14,668 nt of DNA from Pseudomonadota bacterium (GTDB lineage: Bacteria; Pseudomonadota; Alphaproteobacteria; Rs-D84). Positions 11,964 to 14,668 of the stretch are shown here, one piece after another. Both the position numbers and the translations under genes were made by a program. The stretch covers positions 1 through 14,668 of the forward strand of contig JAUNMD010000013.1 of NCBI GenBank assembly GCA_030531915.1, read 5' to 3'. The stretch's first letter is position 1; each line of letters opens with the position of its first letter. Below the pieces are notes generated by a model, which worked only from the letters and a program-made list of their open reading frames with translations, did not search any database and was not told the origin of the DNA.

Positions 11964-12665
11964 ATGAAAATTATTGCAGGTAATTGGAAGATGAATGGTA
12001 CGCGCGCGGCATTGGAAAATATGCTGCATGCGTTGCGTGATATTGTCACAAACAACCGCGTAATTCTGTGTGTGCCGTTTACAATGCTGGGCGCACGTTC
12101 TGAAAATGTCGCACTGGGCGCGCAAGACGTCAGCACCCACGACCACGGCGCATTCACGGGCGAGGTTTCCGCCCCCATGATTGCGGACACGGGCGCGAAA
12201 TACGTAATTGTTGGCCACAGCGAACGTCGCATGTACCACGGTGAAACAAACGACATTGTCCGTCAAAAAGCCGCCGCCGCAATCGCATCGGGCCTGACGC
12301 CTATTATTTGTGTGGGCGAAACAATGGACGAAAAGCAGGCCGGCAAAACCATGGCGATTATTGAATCGGGGGTTCGTGAATCTGTGCCAACAGATGCGCG
12401 TAACGTCATTGTCGCATACGAACCACGTTGGGCGATTGGCGCGGGTCTGACCCCCACAGCCACAGAAATCGCCGCGGCGCACACCCTGATTGCAAATACA
12501 CTGGCCGATATGGGCTTGGACGGCACGCCGGTACTGTATGGCGCAAGTGTCAAGGGGGCAAATGCCGCCGAAATCATGTCGATTGCGCACGTTGATGGTG
12601 TATTGGTTGGTGGTGCATCCTTGAAACCTGATGATTTCATACCTATAATAACCAGTGTGAAATAA
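11964..12665 (+). CDS. tpiA: Triose-phosphate isomerase
   Basis: A 233-aa cytoplasmic enzyme interconverting dihydroxyacetone phosphate and glyceraldehyde 3-phosphate in glycolysis and gluconeogenesis. Active-site residues are all present: Asn7 and Lys9 (AGNWKMNG), His85 (VIVGHSERR) and Glu153 (VAYEP). Loop 6 reads EPRWAIGAG instead of the usual EPxWAIGTG with a hydrophobic x, and the phosphate loop reads YGASVKGAN instead of YGGSV; both are uncommon. The protein is short (usual length about 250), with a compact N-terminal region. The start is fixed by AAGGGG (11951-11956) seven nt upstream and by the family N-terminus; in-frame upstream ATGs (11853, 11925) are rejected. grpE follows after 60 nt. 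Confidence 0.95.
   Translation: MKIIAGNWKMNGTRAALENMLHALRDIVTNNRVILCVPFTMLGARSENVALGAQDVSTHDHGAFTGEVSAPMIADTGAKYVIVGHSERRMYHGETNDIVRQKAAAAIASGLTPIICVGETMDEKQAGKTMAIIESGVRESVPTDARNVIVAYEPRWAIGAGLTPTATEIAAAHTLIANTLADMGLDGTPVLYGASVKGANAAEIMSIAHVDGVLVGGASLKPDDFIPIITSVK
12621..12649 (+). promoter_or_regulatory. Promoter of grpE inside the 3' end of tpiA
   Basis: TTGAAA (12621-12626) and TATAAT (12644-12649) are separated by exactly 17 bp. Read as CTTGAAA ... CCTATAAT it also resembles the RpoH (sigma-32) promoters I recall for alphaproteobacteria (CTTG, about 18 bp, CYTAT), which would suit a heat-shock gene. Start near 12656, leader about 70 nt. The coding constraint of tpiA overlaps it, so chance is possible, but the match is excellent. 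Confidence 0.55.
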
Positions 12666-12679
12666 GGGTACATTTGCAT

Positions 12680-12698
12680 GGGTGGGCGCGCCCCACCC
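12680..12698 (+). promoter_or_regulatory. GC hairpin in the tpiA-grpE spacer / grpE leader
   Basis: GGGTGGG (12680-12686) pairs with CCCACCC (12692-12698) around a CGCGC loop. No T-run follows, so it is not a standard terminator. It may stabilise mRNA ends after processing or partly attenuate read-through from tpiA. It does not cover the grpE ribosome site (AGGTA before 12726), so a simple RNA thermometer is unlikely. Confidence 0.5.
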
Positions 12699-12725
12699 TG
12701 CGCTTACAAGTTGATAGGTATAGTT

Positions 12726-13298
12726 ATGCAAGACGAAAACAAACCAGAAAAAGAAGTAGAAATCGAAACGGTGTCGGTTGACACAGCGGCAAGCAGTGCG
12801 GACGCGCCCGCGGACGCATCACCCGACGCGACAACCGACGAACAAAATAACATCGCCGCGGAACTGGACGCGTTAAAGGTTGAATTTAACGAACTGAACG
12901 ACAAATATTTGCGCAGCGTTGCCGAATTGGAAAACACGCGCCGTCGCGCCGCATTGGATGCGGAATCACGCGCCCGCAATCGCGCAATGAACGTGGCCAA
13001 AGAATTTTTGCCCGTGATGGACGCCATTGTCGCCGCACAAAAACACGCACCAGACGATGCCGGTATTCAATCCATGGCACGCGCAATGGAATCTGCATTT
13101 GCGCAAATCGGTATTGTAAAAATTGATTCCGTGGGTCAGGTTTTGAACCCACAATTCCACAACGCGATTCAGGTTGTGCCCGCCCCCGCGGACGCAAATC
13201 CCGCACCCGCACCGAACACAATCGTGTCTGAAATGCAGGCCGGTTATATGTTCGGGGACAGTGTCCTGCGCACAGCGATGGTTGTGGTATGTAAATAA
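12726..13298 (+). CDS. grpE: Nucleotide exchange factor GrpE
   Basis: A 190-aa co-chaperone that releases ADP from DnaK in the heat-shock chaperone cycle. The layout is typical: a disordered, acidic and Ala-rich N-terminus (1-40), a long coiled coil (about 41-90, IAAELDALKVEFNELNDKYL...ENTRRRA), a four-helix region with KEFLPVMDAI (92-101), and the beta-domain with NPQFHNAIQVVP (141-152) and the end signature EMQAGYMFGDSVLRTAMVVV (169-188). The Pro/Ala insert at 152-163 is family-like. The start at MQDENKPEKE is preceded by AGGTA at about 9 nt; the longer in-frame start at 12678 would run across the hairpin and is rejected. dnaK and dnaJ are not in the window. Confidence 0.94.
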   Translation: MQDENKPEKEVEIETVSVDTAASSADAPADASPDATTDEQNNIAAELDALKVEFNELNDKYLRSVAELENTRRRAALDAESRARNRAMNVAKEFLPVMDAIVAAQKHAPDDAGIQSMARAMESAFAQIGIVKIDSVGQVLNPQFHNAIQVVPAPADANPAPAPNTIVSEMQAGYMFGDSVLRTAMVVVCK

Positions 13299-13300
13299 GA

Positions 13301-13324
13301 AAACGCCCAAACGGGCGTTTTTTT
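13301..13324 (+). terminator. Shared terminator between grpE and the convergent small gene
   Basis: AAACGCCC (13301-13308) and GGGCGTTT (13313-13320) form a stem around AAAC, followed by TTTT. The stem-loop is identical to the one after the ppiD-like gene. It overlaps the stop codon of the minus-strand gene, and on that strand it is followed by TTTTC, so it can serve both. Confidence 0.88.
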
Positions 13325-13742
13325 ATTTTGTTTTCTGGGCCATTTCGGCACGAATTTGCGCAATCTGTTGCGTGCAATCGTGATTCAGGCGTTTTGAAAA
13401 ATTGACCCGTACAGATTTCAAAAAATTCATCTTTGCATCATTGTCTTCAAACGATGCCTGCGGAATACGCAATGCGCGCGATTTCCACCCCATATAACGG
13501 CTGACATGTTGACGCGGCAAGAAACCATTGCGACGCAGCAAGTATTCGCACACATCTGTATCTTCGACATGGTTCAAAAAGCAATAAAAATATGACAATC
13601 CATTATGCGCACGCAAAAATCCCGCGTCAAAACACAAATCCGCCAATAATTCTGCATCTGACACCGACGTTGTCGCCAATGGGCGCGCCGATGTGCCATT
13701 GAAAAAGTCCTTGATATATTCAACACAAGAATAGATTTTCAT
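13323..13742 (-). CDS. Hypothetical protein, 139 aa
   Basis: I do not recognise this family. The product is a soluble, Phe/Arg-rich protein with no signal peptide or membrane segment and five Cys (6, 37, 54, 65, 123). The N-terminal half (SVSDAELLADLCFDAGFLRAHNG, then FYCFLNHVEDTDVCEYLLRRNGFLP) looks like two helix pairs of similar shape, each followed by a glycine turn. The C-terminus is basic and helical. AAGG lies about 8 nt before the ATG, and a promoter with TTGACA is close upstream, so the gene is probably real and transcribed alone. It converges on grpE across the shared terminator. Confidence 0.65.
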   Translation of the reverse strand: MKIYSCVEYIKDFFNGTSARPLATTSVSDAELLADLCFDAGFLRAHNGLSYFYCFLNHVEDTDVCEYLLRRNGFLPRQHVSRYMGWKSRALRIPQASFEDNDAKMNFLKSVRVNFSKRLNHDCTQQIAQIRAEMAQKTK

Positions 13743-13767
13743 AATATATGCCTTTGATTTTTGACAA

Positions 13768-13795
13768 ATATTACTACACTATCTGTTTTTGTCAA
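13768..13795 (-). promoter_or_regulatory. Promoter with flanking dyad upstream of the 139-aa gene
   Basis: TTGACA (13795-13790) and TAATAT (13773-13768) lie on the minus strand with a 16-bp spacer. An 8-bp inverted repeat, TTGACAAA (13761-13768) and TTTGTCAA (13788-13795), brackets the whole promoter, one arm covering the -35 and the other the edge of the -10. It could be an operator or a coincidence of two TTGACA-like words. Confidence 0.5.
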
Positions 13796-13800
13796 GCGTA

Positions 13801-14668
13801 TTATATGCCCAACCGGTGGTTCAGTTTCAGCATAAATATGGACTCGTTCCCAAATGCGCTGGTGTGATTTGGATTCACACGATATATAAATCCAAATGCC
13901 CCATCGGTAAACGCACCCAATGCATGACGATATGTCGCGGTCAGGCGAACCTCGCGATTTTCAGGGGTCAAATCCACATCACGCACACCGGCATCTGTTA
14001 TAACGATGTCGTATTTGCCATCGGCAACCTCTGATAAATCATAGTCCGCATATGAATATTGCATTGTGCCACGATTTACCCCCAATGGGCGCGCAACCGT
14101 GAAATTAAAGTTGCCCCAATCAACGCCGGCCGCAATCGCATCTGAATAGATGTCCGACATGCCCAGAATGACCGCGCCACCCGCCATATCTGACGTTGTG
14201 CGGGCAAATGTCCCACGCACGCGCAGTGTCAAATTATCCGTTGGACGATATGACAATTCGGAATCAATATACATTGTATCACCCGCGCCCAGATTCAACA
14301 GACCGCCCGTTTGCGCGCCCAGCAAAGTATCTGATTCATGCGCATTACCAAACGCGGTTGTGAAACCAAATTTATCGCCACGCCATGCAATGTGCGATTG
14401 CGCACCCGAAATCATACCCAGACGCGCCGGCGCATATTGTGACGAAATTGTCGGATCATTTTCCAACAGTTCTTCGTCGGTAATAGCACCCGAAAACGCG
14501 CGTGCGCCGAATGACCAACGACCACTGTTATAAATCGCATCGGTTGTAACCGCATTGGACGCCAAATTCAAAATTGGATTTGACATACCATCAAAGCGTG
14601 ATGCCCCATCGGTCAAGTGATGCTGATATCCCGCGGCAAAATTCCATGCGCCCCGTGCATAGTCCATC
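13801..14668 (-). CDS. Outer-membrane autotransporter beta-barrel, C-terminal part (runs off right edge)
   Basis: The last 288 or so codons of a larger protein; the N-terminus and start lie beyond the right edge. Alternating amphipathic strands with aromatic girdle residues run throughout (for example WSFGARAFSG, KFGFTTAFGNA, NLTLRVRGTFAR, NFNFTVARPLGV, REVRLTATYRHAL, FGFIYRVNPNH) and end in SIFMLKLNHRLGI, as expected for a C-terminal transmembrane barrel. The segment ARPLGVNRGTMQYSY ... LTPENREVRLTATYRHALG resembles, from memory, the C-termini of alphaproteobacterial S8 (subtilisin-type) autotransporters, but no protease domain is in view, so that is tentative. No hairpin terminator follows the stop; the promoter region of the 139-aa gene begins at once. 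Confidence 0.75.
   Translation of the reverse strand, partial: MDYARGAWNFAAGYQHHLTDGASRFDGMSNPILNLASNAVTTDAIYNSGRWSFGARAFSGAITDEELLENDPTISSQYAPARLGMISGAQSHIAWRGDKFGFTTAFGNAHESDTLLGAQTGGLLNLGAGDTMYIDSELSYRPTDNLTLRVRGTFARTTSDMAGGAVILGMSDIYSDAIAAGVDWGNFNFTVARPLGVNRGTMQYSYADYDLSEVADGKYDIVITDAGVRDVDLTPENREVRLTATYRHALGAFTDGAFGFIYRVNPNHTSAFGNESIFMLKLNHRLGI

Noticed and set aside
12678..12725. Longer start of grpE
   Set aside because: The extra codons translate the spacer hairpin; family members start just before the acidic region.

Overview
The window looks like a chromosomal stretch from an uncultured Gram-negative bacterium, most likely an alphaproteobacterium, possibly one of the gut lineages. 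The evidence is a ppiD-like foldase divergent from tpiA, outer-membrane autotransporter pieces at both ends, and TTGAMA/TATAAT-type promoters. The taxonomic call is inference. No integrase, transposase, CRISPR array or phage gene is visible.

Left part (1-4540), mostly minus strand. The window opens inside the N-terminal part of a polymorphic-outer-membrane-protein-like adhesin with seven FxxN/GGAI repeats. Between it and a DUF1015 gene lies a 464-bp gap. This gap holds what looks like a free-standing transcription unit: a TTGAAA-N17-TATACT promoter, about 240 nt of strongly folding sequence and an intrinsic terminator, with no convincing ORF. It is a candidate undescribed structured RNA. Upstream on the same strand come the DUF1015 gene, a secreted choloylglycine-hydrolase/penicillin-acylase-type Ntn amidase and a DUF5662-like protein. 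The last two lack a Shine-Dalgarno and carry -10-like boxes almost against their ATGs.

Middle (4594-6085), plus strand. A tRNA-Gln(CUG) has a near-consensus promoter and its own terminator. A folded intergenic stretch with a second terminator follows, then a lone gene for an unrecognised HExxH (zincin-like) protein.

Surface operon (10233 to 6108, minus). Five tightly packed genes (two 4-bp overlaps, gaps of 6 and 9 bp) encode a secreted Cys-rich protein, a LicD-family phosphotransferase, an IspD/TarI-family cytidylyltransferase, an NAD-dependent sugar epimerase/dehydratase and DNA-3-methyladenine glycosylase I. The three middle genes read as a pathway that makes a CDP-activated group and transfers it to a cell-surface glycan. 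The operon's promoter sits between two copies of a 32-bp palindrome whose centres are 85 bp (about eight helical turns) apart, as expected for a looping repressor.

Right part (10445-14668). A PpiD-like membrane-anchored chaperone (minus) diverges from tpiA and grpE (plus). grpE has its own near-perfect promoter inside the end of tpiA. A small unknown gene (minus) and the C-terminal beta-barrel of another outer-membrane/autotransporter protein (minus, cut by the window edge) close the window.
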